NCBI GenBank assembly: GCA_015056725.1 | Contig: SVFS01000005.1 | Coordinates: 1 to 64,000 of the forward strand | Length of the DNA stretch: 64,000 nucleotides | From: Lachnospiraceae bacterium | GTDB lineage: Bacteria; Bacillota; Clostridia; Lachnospirales; Lachnospiraceae | Direction of reading: 5' to 3' | In this document: piece after piece, positions 39,474 to 50,122 of the stretch | Position numbering within the stretch: the stretch's first letter is position 1 | Layout of the letters: each line of letters opens with the position of its first letter | Made by a program: the position numbers and the translations under genes | Notes under the pieces: model-generated | The model's database searches: none | What the model was told of the DNA's origin: nothing | The model's input: the letters and a program-made list of their open reading frames with translations, nothing else

Positions 39474-41339
39474 TTACAAAATTCGTTTGAATTTTTTCTC
39501 TAATTCCTGTTTGGTAAAATAAATCATTGTAGGACGGCCATGTGGACAAAAATACGGATTATCCAGAGTGAGCAGTTCGTCCAAAAGTACTTCCATTTCC
39601 TGCTTGGAAAGGGAATAATTACCTTTTACGGCGGCTTTGCATGCCATCGTTGCAATTCGGTCATAAATACTTTGAGTTCTTGTTATTCCGTTTTCCACCA
39701 AATCGTCTAATGTTTCCAGGAATAAATCCTGCATGGAATTACCATAAAGTTCTATCGGTGCAGAACGGACTGTAATATCGTTTCCACCGAAAAATTCAAT
39801 TTCAAAGCCTAATTTATGAAAAGCATCAAAATGTTCTTTTAAAACGGAGGCTTCTTTCATGGATAAACAAATTACAACAGGTGGAAACAAATTTTGTGTA
39901 TCAATCTGATTCGTTTCAAAAGCTTTCATGAGACGTTCATACTTTACTTTTTCATGTGCAGCATGCTGGTCTACCATGAGCATTTTGTTTTCATACATAA
40001 TAATCCAGTAAGTATCAAAAACTTGTCCGATAATCTGAAAACGAGGTCTGTTTTCTGCAGAAATTATTTTCTCATCAAACATATTTAATTGCTCTGCAGA
40101 AAGTATCGGTGAAGTTGTTACGGGTTCGTTTACAGCGGAAGCATTCTCAGTATGATAAATTCCGGCCGGTTCTTCAACATAGGTGATTACAGCATCCTCA
40201 GTGTCTTCTTCAAAATCAATAAAGAAGTCTTTTGAGGTGAGCTTTGTTTGCTTTGTAACAATTTCCGGTTCATGCATCATAGGCATTAAAACAGGAGCCT
40301 TTTCCTGAAGCTCTACGCCCTCTTTTACAAGAGCTATTTCAGGAATAAGCTCTCTTTGGGATAAAGCTTCTTTTATCATGGAAGAAATGGCTGTATATAC
40401 CGCTTCAGCATTACTAAAACGAATATCCATTTTTGCCGGATGGATATTTACGTCTACTTCCAGAGGGTGAACTGTGAATAAAAGGACACAAAACGGATAT
40501 TTATGCTGCATTACATAAGACTTATAACCTTCTTCGATGGCCTTTGATAAAAGATTGTTTTTAACAAAACGGTTATTCACAAAATAGATTTCATGACTTC
40601 TCGTTGCACGGTTAATGGATGGCTTGCCAAGGTATCCAAGCATATGTATTCCGTCTTTTTCTATATTGACTTCCAACATGGCATCGGCAACATCTTTTCC
40701 ATAAATTCCGTAAATGATTTGTTTTAAGTTACCGTTTCCGGAGGTGTTAAATTTTACGGTTCCATTCTGAATGAACTGGAAGGATATTTGAGGATTGGAT
40801 AATGCCAGATGCTCCATCAAATCAGCTATATAGCCGCCTTCCGTAGCCGGTTGTTTTAAAAATTTCTTTCGGACCGGGACATTAAAAAACAAATTTCGTA
40901 CGATAATGGTAGTTCCGGAAGGAGCACCGATTTCATCAAAATCTGTTTCAGCAGGTCCTTCCATGAGTACACGGATACCGGTCAGATCGTCTGCTGTTTT
41001 AGTAATCAATTCTACTTGTGATACGGCGGAAATACTGCTTAATGCTTCACCACGAAAGCCTAAAGAATGAAGGCTGTGTAAATCATCTGCACTACTGATT
41101 TTGGAAGTAGCATGGCGCATAAATGCTTTTCGGATTTCTGTTTTTTCGATACCACATCCATTATCACTGACGCGTATAAACGAAATGCCACCATCTTTTA
41201 TTTCCACTGTAATCGCAGTGGACCCGGCATCAATGGCATTTTCTACCAATTCTTTTACAATGCTGGAGGGACGTTCTACTACCTCTCCCGCTGCGATTTT
41301 ATCAATTGTACTGTGGTCTAACAGATTAATGACCGCCAT
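39474..41339 (-). CDS. mutL: DNA mismatch repair protein MutL
   Basis: A 621-residue GHKL ATPase with IAAGEVVERPSSIVKELVEN, DNGCGI and GFRGEALSSISAV. The C-terminal domain carries DQHAAHEK, CKAAVKGNYSL and CPHGRPTMI, the elements of the latent endonuclease found in bacteria without MutH. ATG at 41339 follows GTAGGTGA. Downstream of mutS. Confidence 0.98.
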   Translation of the reverse strand: MAVINLLDHSTIDKIAAGEVVERPSSIVKELVENAIDAGSTAITVEIKDGGISFIRVSDNGCGIEKTEIRKAFMRHATSKISSADDLHSLHSLGFRGEALSSISAVSQVELITKTADDLTGIRVLMEGPAETDFDEIGAPSGTTIIVRNLFFNVPVRKKFLKQPATEGGYIADLMEHLALSNPQISFQFIQNGTVKFNTSGNGNLKQIIYGIYGKDVADAMLEVNIEKDGIHMLGYLGKPSINRATRSHEIYFVNNRFVKNNLLSKAIEEGYKSYVMQHKYPFCVLLFTVHPLEVDVNIHPAKMDIRFSNAEAVYTAISSMIKEALSQRELIPEIALVKEGVELQEKAPVLMPMMHEPEIVTKQTKLTSKDFFIDFEEDTEDAVITYVEEPAGIYHTENASAVNEPVTTSPILSAEQLNMFDEKIISAENRPRFQIIGQVFDTYWIIMYENKMLMVDQHAAHEKVKYERLMKAFETNQIDTQNLFPPVVICLSMKEASVLKEHFDAFHKLGFEIEFFGGNDITVRSAPIELYGNSMQDLFLETLDDLVENGITRTQSIYDRIATMACKAAVKGNYSLSKQEMEVLLDELLTLDNPYFCPHGRPTMIYFTKQELEKKFKRIL

Positions 41340-41370
41340 AATTGTCACCTACTTCTCATTTGCTGTTGCA

Positions 41371-44019
41371 TTAGCCCCATCGGTTTTTCAACTTGTTTTG
41401 AAGTCTGTATAGGGTGTTTAATGCATCTAACGGAGTCATGTTGCTCACATCAATTTCCTGTAATTCTTTGATGATATCCTCATCTTTGACTGTGTCAAAT
41501 AAGGAAAACTGTTGTAAGTCTACTTCGTCATATTGTTTGATTTTTTTATTGTCTGATTTGATATCAACGGAAATGTTCTGTACTTTTTCTGTGATATCGT
41601 TATCACTAAGCTGATTTACAATTTCTTTTGCTCTGTCGATTACCATGTCAGGTACTCCGGCAAGCTTTGCTACCTGAATACCGTAACTCTTGTCGGCACC
41701 ACCTTTAACAATTTTACGAAGAAATATAATATCATCGCCCTTTTCTTTTACAGCAATACAATAATTGTTTACATTATTAATTTTGCCTTCGAGTTCTGTT
41801 AATTCATGGTAATGTGTTGCAAATAATGTCTTGGCACCAAGTATTTTTTTATTACTGATATGTTCAATAACAGCCCATGCAATGGAAAGACCGTCAAAAG
41901 TCGATGTACCACGACCGATTTCATCTAAAATCAACAGACTGTTAGAAGTTGCGTTTCGTAAAATATTGGCAACTTCATTCATTTCAACCATAAATGTACT
42001 CTGACCGCTGGCTAAATCGTCGGATGCACCTACACGGGTAAAAATACGGTCTACAACAGCAATTTCAGCTGATTTTGCAGGAACAAACGAGCCAATCTGT
42101 GCAAGTAAAACAATCAGTGCAGTTTGTCTCATATAAGTAGACTTTCCTGCCATGTTTGGTCCGGTTATGATAGAAATCAAATGAGATGAATTGTCTAAAA
42201 TCGTATCGTTGGTAATAAACATATCGTGGTCAATCATTTGTTCTACAACAGGATGTCGGCCCTCTTTGATTTTAATCATCCCTTTTTCATTTAAGGACGG
42301 ACGAACATAGTGATTGCGTTCTGCAACGACTGCAAGACTTGCAAAAACATCAAGCCTTGCAATTGCTTTTGCTGTTTTTTGGATACGTTCCATTTCGGAT
42401 GCAATGGCATCTCTGATTTTACAGAATAAATCATATTCCAGTGCGGATAATTTATCTTCTGCATTTAAGATCATATCTTCCAGCTCTTTTAATTTAGGCG
42501 TAGTGTATCGTTCCGCATTTGCAAGAGTCTGTTTTCTGATATAATCCTCCGGAACCATATCTTTAAAAGAGTTTGTCACTTCAAAGTAGTATCCAAAAAC
42601 TTTGTTGTATTTAATTTTCAAATTGCGGATGCCTGTACGTTCCCTGTCTTCTTCTTCTAAGTCAGCAAGCCATTTCTTTCCTTCGGTTTTTGCTTTACGG
42701 AGAGAATCGATTGTATCATCAAAGCCATCTTTAATAATGCCGCCTTCGCGGATTAAAATAGGCGGTTCTTCCTGAATCGAAGATTCAATTAAATGATAAA
42801 TATCCTCCAATGGATCTATTTCCTCATAAATCTCTTGAAGTAATTCTCCTTTGAAATCTTCTAATACCATACGGATTGGATTTAACATTTTAAGAGAACT
42901 TTGTAAGGCGATTAAATCCCGTGGATTGGCAGTCTGGTAACTGATTTTACCAAGCAGACGTTCCAGGTCATAAATCGGATTCAGATATTCTCTGATTTCT
43001 TCTCTTGAGATGCCATCATTTGTTAACACGCCAACTGCTTCTAATCGTTTTTCAATAGTTTCTTTGTCAATTAACGGCTGTTCAATAAAGCTTCGAAGCA
43101 TACGGGCACCCATTGCTGTTCTTGTTTTATCAAGAACCCAAAGAAGAGACCCTCTCTTTTGCTTTTCACGTAATGTTTCCGTCAACTCCAAATTTCTTCT
43201 CGTAGAAGAATCAAGCAGCATATACTTGTTCGTTAAATACGGATAAATATGCGTGATATTTGAAAGTTCTGATTTTTGAGTTTCGTATAAATATTTTAGC
43301 AATGCACCTGCCGCAAGAATTCCGGTTGGAAAGTCTTCAATACCAAGACCGGTAAGTACGGCAACTTTAAAATGCTTCATCAATATTTTTTTAGAAGCAT
43401 CTTCATCAAAGTAATGTGCCTGTAATGTGTTAACTGATATATGTAATCTGTTACGTAAATCTTCGATATTAAGTCCTGATACGATAAATGCATCATTACA
43501 TATGATTTCAGAAGGACTATATTTACTGATTTCGTCAAGAAGTTTCTGGTTATCTTCTATTTCTGTAAGATAGTAATCACCTGTTGATACATCAGCAATG
43601 GATACACCTATTTTTCCGGAAAAATAGGCAACACACATCAGGTAATTGTTTTTGGAATCTTCTAAAGACTGCATGTTCATATTGGTTCCGGGGGTTACGA
43701 TTCTTACGACTTCACGTTTTACAATACCTTTCGCTGTTTTAGGGTCTTCTACCTGTTCGCAAATTGCCACTTTATAGCCTTTTGCGACAAGTCTGTGCAA
43801 ATATGTATCAAGTGCATGAAACGGAACACCGCACATTGGTGCACGTTCTTCCAAGCCACATGCTTTTCCTGTTAAAGTGAGTTCTAATTCTCTTGATACT
43901 GTAATCGCATCGTCAAAAAACATTTCGTAAAAATCGCCCAGGCGATAAAACAAAATGCAATCAGGATACTCTTCTTTTGTTTTTAAATAATGTTGCATCA
44001 TTGGCGAAAGCTCTGCCAT
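41371..44019 (-). CDS. mutS: DNA mismatch repair protein MutS
   Basis: An 882-residue mismatch sensor. The N-terminal mismatch-binding motif FYRLGDFYEMF (Phe-x-Glu) is intact; the ABC-type ATPase has GPNMAGKSTYMRQ, SLLILDEIGRGTSTFDG and TLFATHYHELT. Length is standard. It follows miaB by 5 bases. Confidence 0.99.
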   Translation of the reverse strand: MAELSPMMQHYLKTKEEYPDCILFYRLGDFYEMFFDDAITVSRELELTLTGKACGLEERAPMCGVPFHALDTYLHRLVAKGYKVAICEQVEDPKTAKGIVKREVVRIVTPGTNMNMQSLEDSKNNYLMCVAYFSGKIGVSIADVSTGDYYLTEIEDNQKLLDEISKYSPSEIICNDAFIVSGLNIEDLRNRLHISVNTLQAHYFDEDASKKILMKHFKVAVLTGLGIEDFPTGILAAGALLKYLYETQKSELSNITHIYPYLTNKYMLLDSSTRRNLELTETLREKQKRGSLLWVLDKTRTAMGARMLRSFIEQPLIDKETIEKRLEAVGVLTNDGISREEIREYLNPIYDLERLLGKISYQTANPRDLIALQSSLKMLNPIRMVLEDFKGELLQEIYEEIDPLEDIYHLIESSIQEEPPILIREGGIIKDGFDDTIDSLRKAKTEGKKWLADLEEEDRERTGIRNLKIKYNKVFGYYFEVTNSFKDMVPEDYIRKQTLANAERYTTPKLKELEDMILNAEDKLSALEYDLFCKIRDAIASEMERIQKTAKAIARLDVFASLAVVAERNHYVRPSLNEKGMIKIKEGRHPVVEQMIDHDMFITNDTILDNSSHLISIITGPNMAGKSTYMRQTALIVLLAQIGSFVPAKSAEIAVVDRIFTRVGASDDLASGQSTFMVEMNEVANILRNATSNSLLILDEIGRGTSTFDGLSIAWAVIEHISNKKILGAKTLFATHYHELTELEGKINNVNNYCIAVKEKGDDIIFLRKIVKGGADKSYGIQVAKLAGVPDMVIDRAKEIVNQLSDNDITEKVQNISVDIKSDNKKIKQYDEVDLQQFSLFDTVKDEDIIKELQEIDVSNMTPLDALNTLYRLQNKLKNRWG

Positions 44020-44024
44020 ATTTA

Positions 44025-45485
44025 TTACCGAATCCTTTTTCCAATATAATAAAATCCTTCACATTTCTCTAAAGATACATCAACAATCTGACCGATAAGA
44101 GATGCATCACCTTCAAAATGAACAATGGTATTGTTTGATAACCGCGCAGTCACAAGATGAGAATCCTGTTCGTTTACTTCTTCAACAAGTGCACTCATAA
44201 TCTGCCCTTCATATCGTTTCACGCGCATGCGTGCCGTTTCCTGTACAACTTTTAAAAGCTTATCAAAGCCTTCTTTTACAATTTCTTCAGGGACCTGATT
44301 TTCCATTGCCGCTGCAGGTGTTCCTGTACGTTTGGAATAAATAAAAGTGAATGCATTATCAAACTGTACTGTTTTAACAACGTCGATTGTTTCTTCAACG
44401 TCTTCTAATGTTTCACCCGGGAAACCAACAATAATATCTGTTGTAAGTGCAATATCCGGGATTTCTTTTCGTATTTTTTCTGCCAAAGCAAGATATGATT
44501 CTTTTGTGTAACGACGGTTCATTTTTTCTAAAATCCGTGTTGAACCTGATTGTAGAGGTAAATGTAAATGTCGACATATCTTCTTTGATTCTTTCATAAC
44601 TTGAATTAATTCATCGGATAAATCCTTTGGATGACTTGTCATGAATCGGATACGTTCAATTCCGTCTACTTTTTCTACTTCGCGAAGCAGCTGTGCGAAA
44701 GACATTGGTGTGTCGAGATTTTTTCCGTAGGAATTCACATTTTGGCCAAGAAGCATAACTTCTTTTACACCATCTTTTGCAAGTTTTTCGATTTCCTGTA
44801 AAATTTCTTTTGGTTCTCTGGAACGTTCCCTGCCACGTACATAAGGTACAATACAGTAACTACAGAAGTTATTACAACCAAACATAATGTTAATGCCTGA
44901 TTTAAAGGGGTATTTTCTGGAAACCGGTAAATCTTCTACAATCTGGTCAGTATCTTTCCAAATATCAATTACCATACCTTTGGTTTCGAAAGTACGAAGT
45001 AATAACTCTGCAAATTTATAGATATTATGAGTTCCGAAAATCAAATCAACAAAACCATAACTCTTTTGAATTTTTTCAAGAACAGATTGTTCTTGCATCA
45101 TGCATCCACAAAGTGCGATTTTCATTTCTTTGTTTTTCTTTTTATAACTGTTGAGCATTCCAAGGCGGCCGTAAACACGCTGATTGGCATTGTCACGCAC
45201 AGTACAGGTGTTATAAATAACAAAATCAGCCTGCTCGCTTGCCGTTTCTTCAAACCCGGCTTCTAATAAGATACCAAGAAGCTTTTCGGAATCACGTGCA
45301 TTCATTTGGCATCCGAATGTAGTTACGTTACAGGTTAATTTTCTGCCCTTTTTATCTTCTAAATCTGAAATAATTTTCTTGAGTTTCTTTAAAAAGAATT
45401 GCTGTTTTTCGTATTCTTTCATTGCAGCAACATCTTCCGAATAAAAATTCTCAGGCAAGTTTTTTGTATAGATTTTTTCTGACAT
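44025..45485 (-). CDS. miaB: tRNA-2-methylthio-N6-dimethylallyladenosine synthase
   Basis: A 486-residue radical SAM methylthiotransferase. N-terminal UPF0004 domain with auxiliary-cluster Cys (TFGCQMNARDSE, NTCTVRDNA, CGCMMQ); radical SAM motif FGCNNFCSYCIVPYVRGRER; C-terminal TRAM domain. It thiomethylates i6A37 made by MiaA. An extra N-terminal stretch of about 45 residues is common in Firmicutes. Confidence 0.98.
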   Translation of the reverse strand: MSEKIYTKNLPENFYSEDVAAMKEYEKQQFFLKKLKKIISDLEDKKGRKLTCNVTTFGCQMNARDSEKLLGILLEAGFEETASEQADFVIYNTCTVRDNANQRVYGRLGMLNSYKKKNKEMKIALCGCMMQEQSVLEKIQKSYGFVDLIFGTHNIYKFAELLLRTFETKGMVIDIWKDTDQIVEDLPVSRKYPFKSGINIMFGCNNFCSYCIVPYVRGRERSREPKEILQEIEKLAKDGVKEVMLLGQNVNSYGKNLDTPMSFAQLLREVEKVDGIERIRFMTSHPKDLSDELIQVMKESKKICRHLHLPLQSGSTRILEKMNRRYTKESYLALAEKIRKEIPDIALTTDIIVGFPGETLEDVEETIDVVKTVQFDNAFTFIYSKRTGTPAAAMENQVPEEIVKEGFDKLLKVVQETARMRVKRYEGQIMSALVEEVNEQDSHLVTARLSNNTIVHFEGDASLIGQIVDVSLEKCEGFYYIGKRIR

Positions 45486-45502
45486 ATACGAAAATATCCT
45501 TC

Positions 45503-46747
45503 CTAACCACGGATTTGTCCATTTCCGCGAATGTAATATTTGTATGATGTGAGTTCTTTTAAGCCCATCGGTCCTCTGGCGTGAAGCATCTGTGTGCTGA
45601 TGCCAATTTCGGCACCAAAACCGAACTCGAATCCATCTGTAAATCTGGTGGAAGCATTTACATAAACACAGGCAGCATCTACTTCACGAAGAAATTTATC
45701 TGCAGTAGCTTTATTCTTTGTAATAATCGCTTCGGAATGACCTGTATTATAGTGATTAATATGAGAAATGGCTTCTTCTACATCTGATACCGTTTTAACG
45801 GATAAAATATAATCCAGATATTCCTTTCCGAAATCTTCTTCTGTAGCCGGAATTGCATCCTCAATATAGGAAGCTGAAAGTGGATCTGCATGGAATGCAA
45901 CATTCTTTTCTTTCAGTTTTTTGGAAAGCCTTGGAAGCAGGTTCTGTGTTACCTTTTCATGTATTACAAGAGATTCACATGCATTACAAACGCCGATTCG
46001 CTGTGTCTTTGCATTAAAAATAATGGATACAGCCATATCTAAATCTGCTTCTTCATCTACATATATATGACAATTTCCGGTGCCTGTTTCGATAACAGGA
46101 ATAGTACTGTTTTGTACAACACTTTTAATAAGTCCCGCACCGCCTCGTGGAATCAAAAGATTTACATACTGGTCCATTTTCATAAATGCTGTTGCGGTTT
46201 CTCTGTCGGTATCGGTTATAAGACTTAATGCTTCTATCGGAACATTATTTTTGGAAAGGACAGATTGTAATACATCAACAAGTGCTTTGTTGGAATATAA
46301 AGCATCACTTCCGCCCTTTAAAATTACAACATTTCCGGTTTTAAAGCACAATCCAAAGGCATCAACTGTTACGTTTGGTCTGGCTTCATATATGATACCT
46401 ATAACCCCCATTGGTACACGGCATTTTTCAATATATAAGCCATTTGGACGTTCAAATTGCTCTATAATTTCTCCAATCGGATCCGAAAGGGCAGCTATCT
46501 GTCTTAAGCCTTCAGCTATTCCTTCTATACGTTCGGCAGTTAATTTCAGACGATCTAAAAGACCCTCCGGCATTCCTTTTTTTATGCCGTTTTTGATATC
46601 TTTTTCATTTTCTGTAAGAATGTAGTTGCTTTGTGTGATTAATTCATTAGCAGCCTGCAATAAAATAGTGTTTTTTTCGTTCTCTGATAATTTTTGCACC
46701 TGATATTTTACAGAGGCAGCTTGTTTGCATAAATTTTCGAGATTCAT
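45503..46747 (-). CDS. proA: Gamma-glutamyl phosphate reductase
   Basis: Second step of proline synthesis, NADPH-dependent reduction of glutamyl-5-phosphate. The 414-residue protein shows the catalytic Cys in [23 protein letters not shown] and the ending [20 protein letters not shown]. It overlaps the folate cyclo-ligase gene by 4 bases. ProB is encoded two genes upstream. Confidence 0.98.
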   Translation of the reverse strand: MNLENLCKQAASVKYQVQKLSENEKNTILLQAANELITQSNYILTENEKDIKNGIKKGMPEGLLDRLKLTAERIEGIAEGLRQIAALSDPIGEIIEQFERPNGLYIEKCRVPMGVIGIIYEARPNVTVDAFGLCFKTGNVVILKGGSDALYSNKALVDVLQSVLSKNNVPIEALSLITDTDRETATAFMKMDQYVNLLIPRGGAGLIKSVVQNSTIPVIETGTGNCHIYVDEEADLDMAVSIIFNAKTQRIGVCNACESLVIHEKVTQNLLPRLSKKLKEKNVAFHADPLSASYIEDAIPATEEDFGKEYLDYILSVKTVSDVEEAISHINHYNTGHSEAIITKNKATADKFLREVDAACVYVNASTRFTDGFEFGFGAEIGISTQMLHARGPMGLKELTSYKYYIRGNGQIRG

Positions 46748-47358
46748 ACTATATTTCCTTTCTCGGTATATATAAAATCCATCGGAACATCGTGTGGCTC
46801 TTTGGGTAGTTCGTTTACAACCTGTAATTCATAGGCAAGTGCGATTTTTTCCATAGATAAGCCATTATTCATACATTTATGAAGATAGGTATCATAAAAA
46901 CCTCCACCATACCCCATGCGATTACCTGTTCTGTCAAAAACACTTCCGGGAATCAGCATACGGTAGAGTTTGTCTTTTTTGGGAATGAATTTTTTAGTAA
47001 TATCTCCGGATGGTTCAGGAATGTTTTGATAACCACATATTAATTCATCCAGAGATTCTATTTGAAAAAACTCCATAACCTTAGGCTGAATTACCTTTGG
47101 AACATATACCTTTTTCCCATGTGACAACAAATAATTCAGAATCAGTTTTGTATCTACTTCGCTTTTATAGGATATGTAACACAAGTACTCCCCGCAAGGT
47201 TGTTTCATTTCATGCAAAATTAAATATTGTGTAATACATTCATCTAAAAATTGCTTTTCACGGGTTGGGCTCTTCGTTTCTTTATCCAATAATTTTTCAC
47301 GAGTTGATATAATAGATTTTCTTAATTGCCTTTTATCAGCTGTTATTTTTTTTTCCAT
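46744..47358 (-). CDS. 5-formyltetrahydrofolate cyclo-ligase
   Basis: ATP-dependent conversion of 5-formyl-THF to 5,10-methenyl-THF. The 204-residue protein has the family motif [15 protein letters not shown] and an N-terminal [12 protein letters not shown] use the ATG at 47358; it overlaps the DUF896 gene by 23 bases and has only GGTGAA before it, so translational coupling is likely. Confidence 0.94.
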   Translation of the reverse strand: MEKKITADKRQLRKSIISTREKLLDKETKSPTREKQFLDECITQYLILHEMKQPCGEYLCYISYKSEVDTKLILNYLLSHGKKVYVPKVIQPKVMEFFQIESLDELICGYQNIPEPSGDITKKFIPKKDKLYRMLIPGSVFDRTGNRMGYGGGFYDTYLHKCMNNGLSMEKIALAYELQVVNELPKEPHDVPMDFIYTEKGNIV

Positions 47359-47560
47359 ATTTTTCACCAAGATTTTCTCTTGTTCCATCCGGTCTTTCGA
47401 TGGTAATGCTGTTAAGCTGGCTTCTGAGATTGTTACGGAAGCTTGCAATATATTTTTTACGCAATTCCTGCTGTTCTTCTTTTTCTGCGTCTGTTAAACC
47501 TTCTGTTTTTGATTTATGATATAACGCATTGATTCTTGCAATCATTTCGTCCATATTCAT
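47336..47560 (-). CDS. DUF896 (YnzC-like) small protein
   Basis: A 74-residue DUF896 protein: an alpha-helical hairpin with MDEMIARINALYHKSK and LTDAEKEEQQELRKKYI. In Bacillus the homologue ynzC is in the SOS operon with yneA; here it is inserted in the proline/folate run far from lexA. AGGAGA precedes the first of two ATGs. Function is unknown. Confidence 0.93.
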   Translation of the reverse strand: MNMDEMIARINALYHKSKTEGLTDAEKEEQQELRKKYIASFRNNLRSQLNSITIERPDGTRENLGEKYGKKNNS

Positions 47561-47588
47561 AGAATGATATTCTCCTTGCTTTTTGTTC

Positions 47589-48461
47589 TTATCTATGATG
47601 CATTCTTTCTACAAAAAGTGGTAAATCAAAGGATTTATCATAATTTGCTTTAAATAATGTACCAATATCCTGACCGTCAATGAGCCTGTGTATAACTTTA
47701 ATGTCTTTACTGTTTGCAATTAACATATCAATACCTGATTTTGTTGCAATTTTTGCAGCAATCATTTTGGTATTCATACCGCCTGTTCCTACAGAGCTGC
47801 CGGTACTGCCCTTGCCCATCTGTATGGTTTCTTCATCTAATGCATCTACCTGTCGGATAAACTCAGCATCCGGGTTTGTTCGCGGGTCATCTGTATATAA
47901 TCCGTCAATATCGGATAATAAAATCAACAAATCAGCATCTACTAATGTAGCTACAATAGCGGATAATGTGTCATTATCACCAATTTCAATTTCGTATGTA
48001 GCAACCGTATCATTTTCGTTTACAATCGGAATTACTCCCATAGACAATAACTCACGGAAGGTATTTGTTGCATTGTAGCGGTTTAAATTATCAACAATTG
48101 TATTTTTGGTCATCAGAATCTGAGCAGCAACCTGATTATATTCCGCAAATATTTTTTGATAAGTCATCATCAGTCTTGCTTGTCCGATAGCGGCGCACGC
48201 CTGTTTTACAGCGATTGTATGATCTTCATCGTCTCCTTCAATTTTCTTAATATGTACTGCTTTTTTACCTACAGCAATTGCTCCTGAGGTTACAAGAACA
48301 ACATCTTTTCCCATGTTTCTTAGATTACAAAGCTCTCTGACAAGAACATCTAATTTGGTATAATCCAAATCTCCTGTCTCCTTGTGCTGTAAAGAAGAAG
48401 AACCGATTTTAATGACAATTCTTTTCTTATCTTTTAAATACTCCCTACTAAATTCTTTCAT
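47589..48461 (-). CDS. proB: Glutamate 5-kinase without PUA domain
   Basis: First step of proline synthesis. The 290-residue protein has the amino-acid kinase fold: IVIKIGSSSL, LVTSGAIAVGKK, NENDTVATYEIEIGDNDTLSA and GTGGMNTKMIAAKIA. The C-terminal PUA domain of the 370-residue E. coli type is absent, as in several clostridial proteins. GAGGAG precedes the ATG. Confidence 0.96.
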   Translation of the reverse strand: MKEFSREYLKDKKRIVIKIGSSSLQHKETGDLDYTKLDVLVRELCNLRNMGKDVVLVTSGAIAVGKKAVHIKKIEGDDEDHTIAVKQACAAIGQARLMMTYQKIFAEYNQVAAQILMTKNTIVDNLNRYNATNTFRELLSMGVIPIVNENDTVATYEIEIGDNDTLSAIVATLVDADLLILLSDIDGLYTDDPRTNPDAEFIRQVDALDEETIQMGKGSTGSSVGTGGMNTKMIAAKIATKSGIDMLIANSKDIKVIHRLIDGQDIGTLFKANYDKSFDLPLFVERMHHR

Positions 48462-48499
48462 AATATTCTCCTCATTTATTTTTACGGTGTTTTTTACCG

Positions 48500-50122
48500 T
48501 TATGATACTGGTTTGTAAATACTTGCAATTTCCATGGCAATTTTCACACCATCCATTGCGGCAGATGTGATTCCGCCTGCGTATCCTGCCCCTTCCCCAC
48601 AGGGGTATAGATTTTTAATATTACTTGCAAGCTGTTCGTTTCTTAAAATTTTAACCGGTGATGAGGTTCTGCTTTCCAAACCGCATAACCATACTTCTTT
48701 GGATGCAAACCCTTTAATCTTATGATTAATCTGCGTCATGCCTTCAACAAATGCTTTATTTAAGGCATGTGGTAATATTTCCGTTAAATCAGATAAGGAA
48801 AACTCACCTTTTATTTCCGGTTCAAATGCCTCGATATCATCGGAATAAGAAACAGAATCGATTTGTTTGTTTATAAACAAATGGTTTACATAATCTCCAT
48901 ACTTCTGAACAGGTACTTTACCCTGTGCAATTGTAAATGCATTTTTTTCAAGTATTCTTTGAAAATGCATTCCTGAAAGTGCATCTTTTGACGGAAAATC
49001 CTCAGGAGATACCGAAATGATAATTGCGGAGTTTGCACATCGGCTGTTTCTGCCGCTGTAGCTCATTCCATTCACGGCGGTATATCCATTTTCAGAGGAG
49101 GCGTTAACAACATAGCCCCCCGGACACATACAAAAAGAATACACGCCTCTTCCGTCTAATGCCTTTGCAGTTACCTTATAAGGTGCTGCACCAAGTTCTT
49201 TTACTTCTAAGGCTCCGTATTGCGATTCATTAATAAAAGACTGAGGATGAATCACACGAAAACCGACAGCAAATGATTTGGGTTCCATGATTACGTTATT
49301 TGCATAAAGCAGTTCAAAAGTATCACGTGCACTATGTCCGATAGCTAATATAACAAGCTCTGTTTCTATCCATTTGGAATCGTTAATACAGATTTCTGTA
49401 ATTTTATTATTTTTCAAATGCACATCTGTCATTTGGCTTTCAAAAAGAACACTTCCGCCATGGCTTATAATGTCCTGTCGCATTCTTTTTATGATATCAC
49501 GTAGTTTATCTGTACCGATATGTGGTTTATGGTCATATAAAATGGATGGATCGGCTCCATATTCAACAAATGTTTGAAGAACATGTCTGTTTCTGCCGGA
49601 TGTGTCTTTTACAAGAGTGTTTAACTTACCGTCTGAAAATGTACCGGCGCCGCCCTCACCGAATTGAACATTTGAATTTGGTAAGAGTTTACCGCTTTCC
49701 CAGAAGGCTTCCACATCCTGTAATCGCGCATCAACATCTTTTCCGCGTTCGAGAACAAGTGGCTTGAATCCATGTTTTACAAGCTCAAGTGCACAAAATA
49801 AACCTGTCGGACCGGCACCGATAATTACAGGCTGTTTTAATGGTACATCGCCTGTTACGGAATAGGAAAAGGATGTCTTTTCTTCTTTGGAAATATCGGT
49901 ATTATTTTTAAAACGCTGTAATACCGTTTTTTCATTTTTTAACGATACAAAAAGTGTATACATGAAATATAAATCCGGTTTATGTCTTGCATCAACAGAA
50001 CGTCTGATGATTTCATAAGAAATAATTTCATGAATATTTATACGGAGTTTTTTAGCAAGTGCATGTAAAAGCTCCGATTCATTATGACCGACTTTGCATT
50101 TGATTTGATTGATTTTAAGCAC
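48500..50122 (-). CDS. FAD-dependent oxidoreductase (uncharacterised FAD-dehydrogenase family)
   Basis: A 540-residue flavoprotein. An N-terminal domain of about 90 residues precedes a Rossmann motif VIIGAGPTGLFCALELVKHG, then NVQFGEGGAGTFSDGKL and the C-terminal YPCGEGAGYAGGITSAAMDG. These are marks of a widely conserved COG2509-type family of unknown substrate. The start is a GTG at 50122 with GGGAGA five bases before it; it overlaps the preceding flavoprotein gene by 8 bases, so the two are coupled. Confidence 0.88.
   Translation of the reverse strand: MLKINQIKCKVGHNESELLHALAKKLRINIHEIISYEIIRRSVDARHKPDLYFMYTLFVSLKNEKTVLQRFKNNTDISKEEKTSFSYSVTGDVPLKQPVIIGAGPTGLFCALELVKHGFKPLVLERGKDVDARLQDVEAFWESGKLLPNSNVQFGEGGAGTFSDGKLNTLVKDTSGRNRHVLQTFVEYGADPSILYDHKPHIGTDKLRDIIKRMRQDIISHGGSVLFESQMTDVHLKNNKITEICINDSKWIETELVILAIGHSARDTFELLYANNVIMEPKSFAVGFRVIHPQSFINESQYGALEVKELGAAPYKVTAKALDGRGVYSFCMCPGGYVVNASSENGYTAVNGMSYSGRNSRCANSAIIISVSPEDFPSKDALSGMHFQRILEKNAFTIAQGKVPVQKYGDYVNHLFINKQIDSVSYSDDIEAFEPEIKGEFSLSDLTEILPHALNKAFVEGMTQINHKIKGFASKEVWLCGLESRTSSPVKILRNEQLASNIKNLYPCGEGAGYAGGITSAAMDGVKIAMEIASIYKPVS

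Noticed and set aside
46080..46625. Open frame of about 180 codons antisense to proA
   Set aside because: It mirrors the strongly coding proA frame, has no binding site and no recognisable protein features; antisense openness is common opposite AT-rich coding sequence.
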